64,000 bases of DNA, taken from NCBI RefSeq assembly GCF_014200605.1, contig NZ_JACHCE010000008.1, positions 204,495 through 268,494 of the forward strand, in the 5' to 3' direction. Within the stretch, counting starts at the first letter, position 1, and each line of letters begins with the position of its first letter. Made by a program: the position numbers and the translations under genes. Below, one piece after another: positions 52,908 through 62,177 of this stretch. The notes beneath the pieces were generated by a model. It was not told where the DNA came from. It saw only the letters and a list, made by a program, of their open reading frames with translations, and did no database searches. The stretch is from Pedobacter cryoconitis. GTDB lineage: Bacteria > Bacteroidota > Bacteroidia > Sphingobacteriales > Sphingobacteriaceae.

Positions 52908-53279
52908 AGGAGGTATAGTTGATGCTGCAAAAATAAAAAAAATGGGAGGCAAAAAATATGCCATCCTCATGTTAAAATTATTTCTTGCAAAGCGCCATTA
53001 GCACTCAGGGAGATTCTGAGCTGAATAAGATTTTTAATGCAGTAATAGAAGAAGATTTTTAATGGAGTAGTAACTGTAAAAAACCCCAGATAAATCCAAT
53101 AACTACTTGTAATAGCGAATAGGACAGAATGACTAATATACTTCTGAAAATTAATAATTTTTTACTGTAACCGCAGACCGAATAAAATTGAAAGTTATCA
53201 ATTACCTGATAGGTACAATTTAAGCAATAATGTTCCATTTATAATGGCCGGATTGATGAATAGGATTTGGCTTTTATTT
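52908..53279. other. AT-rich intergenic region, no gene seen
   Basis: No supported open frame, tRNA-like or hairpin structure was recognised. Fragmentary stops in all frames suggest a non-coding or decayed stretch. Confidence 0.4.
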
Positions 53280-53456
53280 TTATTCTTTGGTTGTTTTTTT
53301 GCCCTTTACAATCAAAATAACCGAAAAGACAAAGGTAATCAGATAGAGAATTCCCATACCTGGATTTTTGAAATTTAAGTTTTCAAAATCTATTTGTTTA
53401 AATGCAGCTATTCCCAGAATAACTGCTATAATCCAAAAGGGGGTTATCTTAGCCAT
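53280..53456 (-). CDS. Small two-helix membrane protein
   Basis: The start at 53456 ('MAKITPFWIIAVILGIAAFK') gives 58 residues with two hydrophobic segments (~5-19 and ~35-50, 'MGILYLITFVFSVILIVKG') and a lysine-rich end. An upstream ATG adds ten residues. It resembles small Bacteroidota membrane proteins without known function. Support is modest because of its size. Confidence 0.5.
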   Translation of the reverse strand: MAKITPFWIIAVILGIAAFKQIDFENLNFKNPGMGILYLITFVFSVILIVKGKKTTKE

Positions 53457-53544
53457 AAAAAAAATGTTTTTTATAAAAGTGGACACAAAAATATTCTCAA
53501 AGACTACACTCTAGTATAAATTTATTATTAAGCCATTTTCGTTA

Positions 53545-53982
53545 ATGAAAAATAACATGAATTCAGGTCTGCTTACTAAGAACAGGGTCTCAGGTATATC
53601 AGAAGCGGACCATGTGCAGTAGCAACATTATTTAGAAGCCATCAAGTATTTTGCAAGGCTCACTTACGAAAGCGTATATGTTATTGACTATGAAAAGATG
53701 ACATTTGAATACGTATCAGAAAACCCCTTGTTTTTATGCGGGCATTCTTCTGAAGAAGTCTTGAATATGGGCTATGAGTTCTATTTTAAAAATGTTCCGG
53801 AAAAGGATTTGGAGTTATTAAACCTGATTAACGAAGCAGGATTTGATTTCTTTGAAAAACTGTCTTTAAATGAGCGAAAATTATACACTATAACTTACGA
53901 CTTCCATTTAGTCAATCAGGATAAAAAACATATTCTTGTCAATCACAGGCTTACTCCTGCTGTAAATAACAAGATTATCTAA
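53545..53982 (+). pseudogene. PAS-LuxR-type regulator remnant, interrupted by TAG
   Basis: Starting from ATG 53545 the frame reads 'NSGLLTKNRVSGISEADHVQ', hits TAG at 53620, and continues in the same frame as 'HYLEAIKYFARLTYESVYVI' and 'DYEKMTFEYVSENPLFLCGH' up to 'HILVNHRLTPAVNNKII'. This is the N-terminal PAS-type sensor of the Bacteroidota family that usually ends in a LuxR helix-turn-helix, which is absent here. The gene is therefore broken twice: an internal amber codon and loss of the DNA-binding end. A clear terminator follows. Confidence 0.75.
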
Positions 53983-53988
53983 AAAAGA

Positions 53989-54016
53989 AGGGGCGGGGAA
54001 GGCCCCTGTTTTTTAA
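53989..54016 (+). terminator. Rho-independent terminator
   Basis: AGGGGC (53989-53994) pairs with GCCCCT (54002-54007) around a 7-nt loop and runs into GTTTTTTAAT. It ends the PAS pseudogene transcript. Confidence 0.75.
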
Positions 54017-54043
54017 TCAGGATCAATGCATTTTATAACCTGA

Positions 54044-54850
54044 TCATGTATTTTGTTGTGCCTGAGATGGATTATAGCCATAGAACTCTTTAAAAGTGCG
54101 TGAGAAATGAGAGAAATTTTCAAACCCTACCTCAAGATAAACCGTAGAAGGGCTTTGTTTTTGCTCGGCAATAAGAAAATGTGCCTGTTGTAAACGCTTC
54201 TGTCTGATCCATTTTTCTGGTGGCAGTGAAAACTTTTTAGTGAAATCTCTTTTGAAAGTTGCCAGGCTGCGTCCGGTGAGTCTGGCAAATTCGTTGATGG
54301 AAATGTGAAACATATAATTCCTGTTCATGAAATTCTCGATATCTATTTTGAAAGGCTCACTAAAATCGAATAAAAAGCTTTTTAAATCTGGATTTCTGAT
54401 CAATAACTCAATAATTTCTGTGGTTTTTAGTGCTGCAAGCGCTGCTGTCAGTTGAACAGGCTGATTGAAATACGGCAATAAAGAAGAGAAAAAGCCTTGA
54501 ATAAAAGGATCATCAGGTAATACTAAAAAGGGCTCTCCAAGATAATGACGTTCCGTTGGCAGCTGATTTTTTAAGCTATAACTATGTAAAGATTCCTGGT
54601 CAAGAAAGATATTGATCGAATGAAAGGGAGTTCCGTCTGCCCGGGGTATTTTAATCACTTTGGCCAACTGGTTTCTCCTGATCAGCCCGATAGTCCCTTC
54701 TTTAAATGTTTCCTTTCCACGGTTTGTATACAGCTGTATTTCTCCTGAAAGTATATAACTCAGCGCGTGTTCTGCAACAAGCTGGCTGCCTGTATATTTT
54801 GGTTCATCAGAGCAAGAGTAGAGTATGTTATACTGATATTGATCTTCCAT
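54044..54850 (-). CDS. AraC family regulator
   Basis: The C-terminal HTHs are 'HISINEFARLTGRSLATFKR' and 'SPSTVYLEVGFENFSHFSRT', followed by 'FKEFYGYNPSQAQQ'. The N-terminal sensor is beta-rich ('HALSYILSGEIQLYTNRGKE'). It is the last gene of a SnoaL-SDR-AraC operon on the minus strand, 13 bp after the SDR, and probably regulates the operon. Confidence 0.93.
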   Translation of the reverse strand: MEDQYQYNILYSCSDEPKYTGSQLVAEHALSYILSGEIQLYTNRGKETFKEGTIGLIRRNQLAKVIKIPRADGTPFHSINIFLDQESLHSYSLKNQLPTERHYLGEPFLVLPDDPFIQGFFSSLLPYFNQPVQLTAALAALKTTEIIELLIRNPDLKSFLFDFSEPFKIDIENFMNRNYMFHISINEFARLTGRSLATFKRDFTKKFSLPPEKWIRQKRLQQAHFLIAEQKQSPSTVYLEVGFENFSHFSRTFKEFYGYNPSQAQQNT

Positions 54851-54863
54851 TAGCTAAAGATAT

Positions 54864-55676
54864 TTATTTTAACTGATTCATGATAAGCTTGTCGAACATA
54901 GCGTCACTTAGCCATTTTTTCATAAAAAGAATCGGTTTTGCGAGGTATCCGGCAACATATCTTGCTTTGGGTTTACTTGCAGTTATGGATTTTTTGATGA
55001 GTTGTGCGATGACATTGGGATCAACATTGTTTCGCTCTGCTTTTTCTCCTAGTCTTTCCAGGATGCCAACCATAGGTTTGTAAACAGTATGTCCTGATAT
55101 TTCTTTCAGACCGCCATAAGCAATGTTGCCCCATTCTGTTTTTACACCTCCGGGTTCGATGATAATCACATCAATACCAAAGCGTTTGACTTCTAGCCTC
55201 AGACTATCGCTCAGTGCTTCTACAGCAAATTTACTGGCATGATACCAACCGCCCATAGGACCTGCCGCTTTACCACCTGTAGAAGTTATATTGACAATTT
55301 TTCCTGAATTTTGCTCACGCATGAAAGGTAATACGAGCTGTGTAAGTCTTGCCAGGCCAAACAGGTTCACTTCTATCTGGTATCTGGCAGTTTTCATAGG
55401 TACATCTTCTATCGAACCAAAAGTACCAAAACCTGCATTATTGATCAGTATATCAATCCGGTCTTCGTTACGGATAATTTCTTCTATACAGCTTTTCATG
55501 GAGTCTTCATTGGCTACGTCCATAGCTATTATTTTTGCACCAAGCAGTTGCAGGTCTTTCATCTGATCGGTTCTTCTGGCGGCACCATAAACGGTATAAC
55601 CTGCCTGCAATAATACTTTGGCGGTTTCTTTACCGATACCTGCGGATGCTCCGCTGATTAAAACTACTTTTTTCAT
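54864..55676 (-). CDS. Short-chain dehydrogenase/reductase
   Basis: 'KVVLISGASAGIGKETAKVL' is the cofactor motif, 'DILINNAGFGTFGSIEDVPM' and 'GGWYHASKFAVEALSDSLRL' (YxxxK) the active site. At 270 residues it is a classical SDR. Substrate is unknown. It lies between the SnoaL-like gene (12 bp before) and AraC. Confidence 0.93.
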   Translation of the reverse strand: MKKVVLISGASAGIGKETAKVLLQAGYTVYGAARRTDQMKDLQLLGAKIIAMDVANEDSMKSCIEEIIRNEDRIDILINNAGFGTFGSIEDVPMKTARYQIEVNLFGLARLTQLVLPFMREQNSGKIVNITSTGGKAAGPMGGWYHASKFAVEALSDSLRLEVKRFGIDVIIIEPGGVKTEWGNIAYGGLKEISGHTVYKPMVGILERLGEKAERNNVDPNVIAQLIKKSITASKPKARYVAGYLAKPILFMKKWLSDAMFDKLIMNQLK

Positions 55677-55688
55677 TTGATGTGTTTC

Positions 55689-56222
55689 TTATTTTGGTAA
55701 TTTAATTGCTTCTAATTGTATCAGCATCTGAAGGATGTCTTCAGAGAACCAACCTTCAGCAATTTTGCCGTTTTGGATTCTGTAAATGCCCATTCCGTCC
55801 CACGAAGCAGTTTTTCCAGCCGAATGAAAACCCATAAAGTCTCCGGTTTGCGTACCGCTATTGGTAAAGTAAATCACAACTTTATCTCCTGAAGCGATTA
55901 CATCCTTAATTTTAAGGTGCAGGTTACTGAATGCTTTTCCACCGTTCAGCTTTTTGAAATTGTCCAGACCATGTATTTCTCCCATGCTTCCACCATGCCA
56001 GATCATGTCATTGGCCCATACCTGGTCAATGATTTCAGCATGTCCGCTATTAAGGACTTCATTGATGAATCTTTTAACAACTTTAATATTTGCAGCAGTG
56101 TCGGTAACGGTGCTGATCACTGGCTGTTTCTTTTGAACAGAAGCGGCGGGTGCAGCATAGAGTTCGCTTGATAAGAGGCTAAGGGAGAGGGCCGATGCCA
56201 CTATAACTGATTTTGTTTTCAT
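55689..56222 (-). CDS. Secreted SnoaL-like ester cyclase family protein
   Basis: A signal peptide ('MKTKSVIVASALSLSLLSSE') is followed by an NTF2-like SnoaL fold: 'VVKRFINEVLNSGHAEIIDQ', 'WHGGSMGEIHGLDNFKKLNG' and 'SWDGMGIYRIQNGKIAEGWF'. Family members cyclise polyketides or bind small ligands; most are uncharacterised. It is the first gene of the SDR-AraC operon. It shares the SnoaL fold with the C-terminal half of the fusion protein at 2180. Confidence 0.85.
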   Translation of the reverse strand: MKTKSVIVASALSLSLLSSELYAAPAASVQKKQPVISTVTDTAANIKVVKRFINEVLNSGHAEIIDQVWANDMIWHGGSMGEIHGLDNFKKLNGGKAFSNLHLKIKDVIASGDKVVIYFTNSGTQTGDFMGFHSAGKTASWDGMGIYRIQNGKIAEGWFSEDILQMLIQLEAIKLPK

Positions 56223-56467
56223 GTTGTTTTGTAATTGATTGTATGATACAAATGTCTGATGAAATTAGGGAGGGGTGTTTTTTTTAGCGGCTCAAATTAG
56301 TTTACTCAGAAGCTCATGTATATGGTAGGTAGCGCTGTAAATTACCCCAGTCACCCCAGATTAAATATTTGCTCAGGGAATCAAAATGTATCTTAAATTA
56401 GCGTGGTAATTGTCCGGCAAATTGCTGGATGATAACATTTGATCTGACACAAATTACGCACACATAT

Positions 56468-57067
56468 ATGATGAATTTAGAAGATATCAAAGGGGTGATC
56501 AAGCAATTTGAATATTACAGGATGCTTGGTGAAAAAACATTTAATCAGCTAAAAGAAGAGGACCTGTTTTGGAGATACAATGAAGACTCCAATAGTATTG
56601 CTATCATTGTGAACCATCTTTATGGAAATATGTTGTCCAGATGGACAGATTTCTTAAATACGGATGGCGAAAAATCCTGGAGAAACAGAGATCAGGAATT
56701 TGATGAAGCGATCACGGATAAAGAAACGTTGCTTTTGAAATGGAATGAAGGCTGGGATTGTTTATTGGGTGCGCTTAATGCTTTAGATGAAGCTGACTTA
56801 GATAAAATTGTTTATATCCGTAATGACGGCCATACCATCACAGATGCTATCAACAGGCAATTAGCTCACTATCCTTACCACATTGGACAGATTGTATTTA
56901 TTGGTAAGATGCTGGCAAATAATAACTGGCAATCTTTATCTATCCCAAAAGGAAACTCTCAAAAATATAATGAGGAGAAGTTTGCTAAAGAAAAAGAGAA
57001 GAATCATTTTACAGACGAATTTTTAAAGGACAAAAAGGACTCAGGGAAGTTGGGGCAGGATGTTTAA
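56468..57067 (+). CDS. DUF1572 / DinB-like protein
   Basis: From ATG 56468 (or 56471) the protein reads 'NLEDIKGVIKQFEYYRMLGE'; the earlier in-frame ATG at 56429 lies in a poor region. 'SIAIIVNHLYGNMLSRWTDF' carries one metal-type His, and 'INRQLAHYPYHIGQIVFIGK' the two others, the three-His pattern of DinB-fold enzymes. Related proteins use thiol cofactors or are of unknown function. It ends in a strong terminator shared with the GH3 gene. Confidence 0.85.
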   Translation: MMNLEDIKGVIKQFEYYRMLGEKTFNQLKEEDLFWRYNEDSNSIAIIVNHLYGNMLSRWTDFLNTDGEKSWRNRDQEFDEAITDKETLLLKWNEGWDCLLGALNALDEADLDKIVYIRNDGHTITDAINRQLAHYPYHIGQIVFIGKMLANNNWQSLSIPKGNSQKYNEEKFAKEKEKNHFTDEFLKDKKDSGKLGQDV

Positions 57068-57094
57068 TAAAAAGCTGATTAACTAATGATTTTA

Positions 57095-57136
57095 AATGCA
57101 ACAAGGCTAATCTTTTGGGATTAGCCTTGTTGCATT
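57095..57136. terminator. Strong bidirectional terminator
   Basis: AATGCAACAAGGCTAATC (57095-57112) and its perfect complement (57119-57136) enclose a 6-nt loop, 18 bp of stem in all. It separates the DUF1572 gene from the convergent GH3 gene. Confidence 0.85.
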
Positions 57137-57153
57137 GAGCTGCTTATGCAGGT

Positions 57154-59373
57154 TTACTTCAGTGAAAATACTGTTTTAGTCCTGATATCGTCAGAGGCTG
57201 CTCCGATAAGTGCTGCAAAATCACCTGGTTCAGCCACCCATTGGTGTTTAGCTGCATCAAAGAAGCTTAAAGCGGTGCTGTCTACCGTAAATGATACTAA
57301 CTTTTGCTCGCCTGGTTTCAAAGAGATTTTTTCAAACCCTTTCAGCTCTTTTACCGGACGCGGAACAGATGATTTCAGATCGCTGATATATAACTGTACT
57401 ACTTCTTCGCCTTCACGTGATCCTGTATTTTTGACGTTCACCGAAAGTGTGACCTTACCCGATGCAGTCATTGATTTGCTGTCAACCGTTACATTTCCGT
57501 ACTGGAAAGTTGTATAGCTAAGACCGTGGCCAAAGGCAAACAATGGTTTGATCTTATGCTCTTCGGCCCAGCGATAACCTACATAGATACCTTCTTTATA
57601 AGTAACCTCTGTTTTGCTTCCAGGAAACTCACCTAATGCCTGCGCACCGTTATCAGAAAGCTTTACAGGGAAAGTAAAGGTTAACTTGCCCGAAGGATTC
57701 ACATCACCCGTCAAAACTCCGGCAAGGGCATTACCCGATTCAGAGCCAAGGAACCATCCCTGCACGATAGCAGGTACCTGATTAATCCATGGCATTGCCA
57801 CTGCATTACCTGAAACATTAACCACTACTAAATTCTTATTTGCTTTTGCCAGTTCGGTAATCAGTTTATCCTGGTCATATGGCAGGTTAAGACTTAAGCG
57901 GTCGGTACCTTCGGCATCCTGGTGATCGCTCTTGTTTAATCCACCTACAAAAATTACTAAATCGGCTTTGCGTGCTGCTTCAACAGCTTCCTTAATCAAT
58001 TCAGCTGGTGAGCGTTCGTCGCCCAGGTGCTGCCCTGTAATTACGCCATTATAATTGCCGGTGGTATCACCAACATAACCACGCGCATAAACTATCTCGG
58101 CCTGGTTGCCTATTCTTTTCTTAAGTCCTTCTAATGGAGTAATCTCGTATCTGGCTTTTAATGATGAACTGCCGCCACCTACTGTCATCCATTTAATGGC
58201 ATTTTCACCGATAACTGCAATGCGTTTAGTTGTTTTAAGATTGATAGGAAGTATATTTCCTTTGTTTTTTAACAATACAATACCCTCATCTGCAATTTTT
58301 CGGGCAGCTAAAGCATGTTCTTCTGAACCCAATGAACCAAGTGGGCGGTTTTTGTTCATCGTTGTCAGGAAACTTAACCTTAAAATGCGTCTTACTTTCT
58401 CGTCAAGTTCTTTCGTTCCAACTTTACCAGACTGGATTAGCTTTAAATATGGCATTGCCATATAGTAATTGTCGTAAACATTAGTCTTGCTATAACTTAA
58501 GCCGTTAGTACCGGTACCGAACTCCATATCCAAACCATTGAAAATAGCCTGATTTGTATCATGCGTACCTCCCCAGTCTGAAATTACAACACCTTCAAAA
58601 CCCCATTCTTTACGAAGAATATCGTTTAGCAGGTACTGATTATGGCAGCAATGTTCGCCTTTATACAGGTTATATGATCCCATAATGGCCATCGCGCCGC
58701 CTTCCTGTACCGCAGCTTTAAATGCAGGCAGATAAATTTCATACAGGGTACGATCGTCAACATTCACGTTAACGGTATGGCGGTTGCCTTCAGAATTGTT
58801 TAATGCAAAATGTTTAACACAAGCGGCAACGCCATTTTGCTGAACACCTTTAATATAAGGCACTACTATTTTTGAGGATAAGAAAGGATCTTCGCCCATG
58901 TACTCAAAATTACGGCCGTTTAACGGGGAGCGGTAGATGTTTACGCCAGGAGCCAGCAAAACATTTTTATTACGGTAACGCGCTTCTTCGCCAATTGCGT
59001 TGCCATACAGCAATGCCATATCTTTATTCCAGGTAGCAGCAAGGCAGGTCAATGCCGGAAACGCCATACAAGAATCATTGGTCTGGCCAGCCTGTACCCA
59101 TTGGTCCCATAATACATCAGGGCGTATTCCGTGAGGTCCGTCATCAGTCCAGTTATCAGGTATGCCTAAACGAGGGACACCCGGCGAGCTGAATTTTGAC
59201 TGCGCATGGATCATGTTTATCTTTTCCTGTAAGTTCATTCTTGAGAGTGCATCTTCCACACGTGCCTGTATAGACTTGCTGTCATCAAGATAAACCGGGG
59301 TTTTGCTCTGAGCTTTAACACTTACTGTCGCTGTGATCACAAGAGCAGTTATTAACAAAGTTTTTTTGAACAT
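57154..59373 (-). CDS. GH3 beta-glucosidase
   Basis: A signal peptide covers residues 1-21. The GH3 N-domain shows 'WTDDGPHGIRPDVLWDQWVQ', 'GVAACVKHFALNNSEGNRHT' (K-H) and the nucleophile in 'GFEGVVISDWGGTHDTNQAI'. The C-domain has 'RIAVIGENAIKWMTVGGGSS', and residues ~650-739 are a fibronectin-III-like end ('VKNTGSREGEEVVQLYISDL'). It hydrolyses beta-linked glucosides in the periplasm. It lies 188 bp downstream of the DUF6377 regulator on the same strand, which may control it. Confidence 0.95.
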   Translation of the reverse strand: MFKKTLLITALVITATVSVKAQSKTPVYLDDSKSIQARVEDALSRMNLQEKINMIHAQSKFSSPGVPRLGIPDNWTDDGPHGIRPDVLWDQWVQAGQTNDSCMAFPALTCLAATWNKDMALLYGNAIGEEARYRNKNVLLAPGVNIYRSPLNGRNFEYMGEDPFLSSKIVVPYIKGVQQNGVAACVKHFALNNSEGNRHTVNVNVDDRTLYEIYLPAFKAAVQEGGAMAIMGSYNLYKGEHCCHNQYLLNDILRKEWGFEGVVISDWGGTHDTNQAIFNGLDMEFGTGTNGLSYSKTNVYDNYYMAMPYLKLIQSGKVGTKELDEKVRRILRLSFLTTMNKNRPLGSLGSEEHALAARKIADEGIVLLKNKGNILPINLKTTKRIAVIGENAIKWMTVGGGSSSLKARYEITPLEGLKKRIGNQAEIVYARGYVGDTTGNYNGVITGQHLGDERSPAELIKEAVEAARKADLVIFVGGLNKSDHQDAEGTDRLSLNLPYDQDKLITELAKANKNLVVVNVSGNAVAMPWINQVPAIVQGWFLGSESGNALAGVLTGDVNPSGKLTFTFPVKLSDNGAQALGEFPGSKTEVTYKEGIYVGYRWAEEHKIKPLFAFGHGLSYTTFQYGNVTVDSKSMTASGKVTLSVNVKNTGSREGEEVVQLYISDLKSSVPRPVKELKGFEKISLKPGEQKLVSFTVDSTALSFFDAAKHQWVAEPGDFAALIGAASDDIRTKTVFSLK

Positions 59374-59561
59374 TTGAGATGTTGTTTAACGTAAAAATAG
59401 GTTTAAATTGGTTATAAAAATCGAAAAGTAAAACTACCCGGAATGTTTAAGTACAAAAAGCTTTGAAATAAAAAAGTAGTGAAATGGTAATGTTTAGTGT
59501 TTGGTAATCAGCTTGTTATTGGTCTGTTTGTGAGTGCAAAAAGTAGTAGTTGTAAAGCCTT

Positions 59562-61217
59562 TTAACTGTTTTTTGAAGATATAGTGCCGATCTTCATGAC
59601 CATATCTTCAAAATGATCACGGGAAACCGCTGCCTTGTTACGGGCGCTTGTACGGTAATTGTAAATCGTGCTTAATGAATAACGTAAAAAGGCGGCAATT
59701 TTTACACTATCTGTAATGCCCAGACGAATCAGCGCATAGATGCGGAGTTCGGTGTTGAGCAATTCACCCGGCTTGAGGAATATTTGTTCATCCTGATTTA
59801 AAAGGGCGTTAAATTCAATAATGAAGTTTGGGTAAAGATTTATAAATATGGTATCGAAAATACGATACAGATCTTCAACCTCGCTGTTGACCATGGTGGT
59901 TGACCGCAGCATTTTAAACAGCTCATCCAATTGTTTTTCGGTGGCCTTTTTATTTAGTGCCTTGCGATAGTTTTCAAGTTTGTTGATATAGGTTGAGCAA
60001 AGATCAAAAAATTGTGCAATATAGGCTTCTTTAACCTGGTTAGCCTCTGATAAACTGGTGTTCGATTTACTTAAATGTGTGTTCACGTCACTCAGCTCTG
60101 CATTTAGCCTGGCCAGTTGCTGGCTACTGGTACTCAGTTCTTCTTTAATGCGTGATACCCTTCTCATCTGTTTATAGACGTAGATGACCGTAATGAGCAG
60201 GAATACAAAAAGAATACTGATTAAGACGAGGGAAAATTTTAACTGATTCTTTTGCTTGCTCTCTTTGTTCAGATAAGCGATATTGATAATACTATATAAC
60301 TCTGAAATACGAAGGGTCCGGAACTTTACATTACAAAAGATCGCATCTTCAATTGCAGCCCTGGTGTAACGGTAGGCATGGTCAATATCGCCGGTACGGT
60401 AAAATATTAAAGCTAAGGCTTGTTGTGATGCATTATCCTTAATGGCATTTTTTATATCGGCAGCAGCAGATAATGCATAATAATTTACAGCCTGCTCATT
60501 TTGATGCTGTGTTTCATAAATACTCCCAAGCAGGTAGGTGATCATGGCATAATCGCCCGGGTTTTTCTTTTGAGATGGCAACAATTTTAATAAAGTAACC
60601 TCTGCAGCTTTTAAATTTGATGAGCGGATGTTTCTTTGGGCCAGGTTAATCTGGTAACGTACAGAGGTATCTGGCAAAAGCGTAAGCAGGGTATCGCGGT
60701 AATTATCAATTAATTGTTTGTACGTTTTATTATGGCTGTTTGTAGTGTAATGCTCGTAAAATTGTATGTACGCGTCGTAATAGTCAATCTTTTGGGTTTT
60801 TGACAGGGAATTGCGTGTTACGCTCTTCAGCAGATCTGCTGATTCCAGGTATCCGCCCAGGGAGGAATAAAGGTTTGCCAGTTGCAGCTTTATTGTAATC
60901 AGCCAGCTGTTATTGTTCATGTTTTGAGCAAGCTGTAAACTTTCCCGGCAATAAAAAATTGCGGAGTCGATTCGGTACTTCTGATATTCGTTGTACAGGC
61001 TGTTGTTGATTTGAAGCTGTTTCCCGGGGGATTGAATTGCAGTTTTTAGTTTTTTCAGTTCATCGATGCGCTGCTCTTTTTGTAACGCGTAACCGCTTTT
61101 ATGGTGGATTACCTGATTCAAAAGGTTTATGGCATCCTGGCTGTTATCCTCTGCACGGGTAACGAAGTTTGATAATATGAGCAAAAAAAACAGGCAGACT
61201 TTGAATTTCACGAACAA
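59562..61217 (-). CDS. Membrane-anchored DUF6377 regulator
   Basis: A signal-like N-terminus is followed by TPR-like helices ('LQLANLYSSLGGYLESADLL', 'YALSAAADIKNAIKDNASQQ'), a membrane helix near residues 325-345 ('KFSLVLISILFVFLLITVIY'), a coiled coil ('NAELSDVNTHLSKSNTSLSE') and a C-terminal segment 'AAFLRYSLSTIYNYRTSARN' resembling a helix-turn-helix. This is the DUF6377 architecture common beside glycoside hydrolase genes, thought to sense sugars in the periplasm and act on DNA. It probably regulates the GH3 gene. Confidence 0.88.
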   Translation of the reverse strand: MFVKFKVCLFFLLILSNFVTRAEDNSQDAINLLNQVIHHKSGYALQKEQRIDELKKLKTAIQSPGKQLQINNSLYNEYQKYRIDSAIFYCRESLQLAQNMNNNSWLITIKLQLANLYSSLGGYLESADLLKSVTRNSLSKTQKIDYYDAYIQFYEHYTTNSHNKTYKQLIDNYRDTLLTLLPDTSVRYQINLAQRNIRSSNLKAAEVTLLKLLPSQKKNPGDYAMITYLLGSIYETQHQNEQAVNYYALSAAADIKNAIKDNASQQALALIFYRTGDIDHAYRYTRAAIEDAIFCNVKFRTLRISELYSIINIAYLNKESKQKNQLKFSLVLISILFVFLLITVIYVYKQMRRVSRIKEELSTSSQQLARLNAELSDVNTHLSKSNTSLSEANQVKEAYIAQFFDLCSTYINKLENYRKALNKKATEKQLDELFKMLRSTTMVNSEVEDLYRIFDTIFINLYPNFIIEFNALLNQDEQIFLKPGELLNTELRIYALIRLGITDSVKIAAFLRYSLSTIYNYRTSARNKAAVSRDHFEDMVMKIGTISSKNS

Positions 61218-61296
61218 TTATAGGTAGAAATATTAACAAAGTGTATATTTTGTGGTAGAGTAAGGGGAGGGAAGGATTGGTCTTCTCTTTAGTTTT

Positions 61297-61856
61297 ATGT
61301 TAATAATATTATTCTTATTTATTGCAGCTGGTACATCGCTGATATTTGTTAGTCTCAAAACTACTCCACAGCGATTGAAACCGACATCATTCTATACTGT
61401 AGGGCACCGGGGCACACGCGGTCTGATGCCAGAGAATATTATTCAGGCTACGAAAAAAGCAATTGATCTGGGGTGCAATACCATTGAAATTGATATACAT
61501 ATATTACCAAAAATGGTGATGTCATCGTCTATCATGACAACTCATTTAATCCTGATTATACACTTTTGCCGGATGGTAAGGAATTTACTTTAGGAGACCG
61601 TAAGAAGTACACTTTTTACCAGATGAATTATACAGATATCCGCAAGTTTATCATCGGTGAAAAGAAATATTCATCTTTCCCGCAGCAAAAACAAGTGATT
61701 TGTTATACACCTCTTCTTAGTGAATTGATCGATTCTGTAGAAACATATGCCAGAACTAATAAATTTCCAAAGGTAGTAATGCACCAAAAATATTCTGAAA
61801 TTCCTGTAGGACTTTTAGCAGGTGATCGTAAAATCAGTATGTCTGAGGATTACTGA
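61297..61856 (+). pseudogene. Glycerophosphodiester phosphodiesterase, frameshifted
   Basis: The first frame codes for 'YTVGHRGTRGLMPENIIQAT' and 'LGCNTIEIDIHI'; in another frame the sequence continues as 'TKNGDVIVYHDNSFNP', 'EFTLGDRKKYTFYQMNYTDI' and 'CYTPLLSELIDSVETYARTN'. HRG, the E-x-D pair and YHD are GDPD catalytic residues. The two frames join at 61499-61504, where one AT dinucleotide too many (CATATATT) breaks the frame. The C-terminal half of the enzyme is missing. It once cleaved glycerophosphodiesters such as glycerophosphocholine. Confidence 0.8.
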
Positions 61857-62094
61857 TTTGTTGGAACGGAATCCTTATTTTGAAAAGAAATATGATTTTC
61901 CGGGTAAGGAAAACCGGCAATTCAGACATCCTGAAAATAAAGACGAGATGCCAAACCTGATCATCATAGTTGAAACAGACGGGCTCTATATCTGTCACTT
62001 TAGCACCTTTTATTTATGGACCTGGCTGGAAGTGCTGAAGAATTACCTGGACAGCCTGGGGATTGGCTATACCCTAATTGATTATCAGGAGTGA
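61822..62094 (+). pseudogene. Unrecognised ORF fragment
   Basis: A GTG-started frame overlaps the GDPD remnant and yields 'LRITDLLERNPYFEKKYDFP', 'DEMPNLIIIVETDGLYICHF' and 'LWTWLEVLKNYLDSLGIGYT'. Charged and hydrophobic spacing looks protein-like, and the end may be the tail of a lost gene. No family is recognised and no start signal is credible. Confidence 0.35.
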
Positions 62095-62135
62095 AGAATT
62101 AATTTCAGATAAATAATTTATTAGTTAATTTTTTT

Positions 62136-62175
62136 ATTTAAATTTAAGTATAATTATTATACCTTAAATTTAAAT
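62136..62175. promoter_or_regulatory. AT-rich near-perfect palindrome before a start codon
   Basis: Arms 62136-62154 and 62156-62175 are complementary over 19 bp with one bulged C at 62163 and a one-base centre. It ends two bases before the ATG at 62178, so in RNA it would fold right at the ribosome entry site. Confidence 0.55.
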
Positions 62176-62177
62176 TT

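Noticed and set aside
57154..59373. GH3 gene considered as part of the SusCD locus
   Set aside because: It is more than 20 kb away, on the other strand and next to its own regulator.
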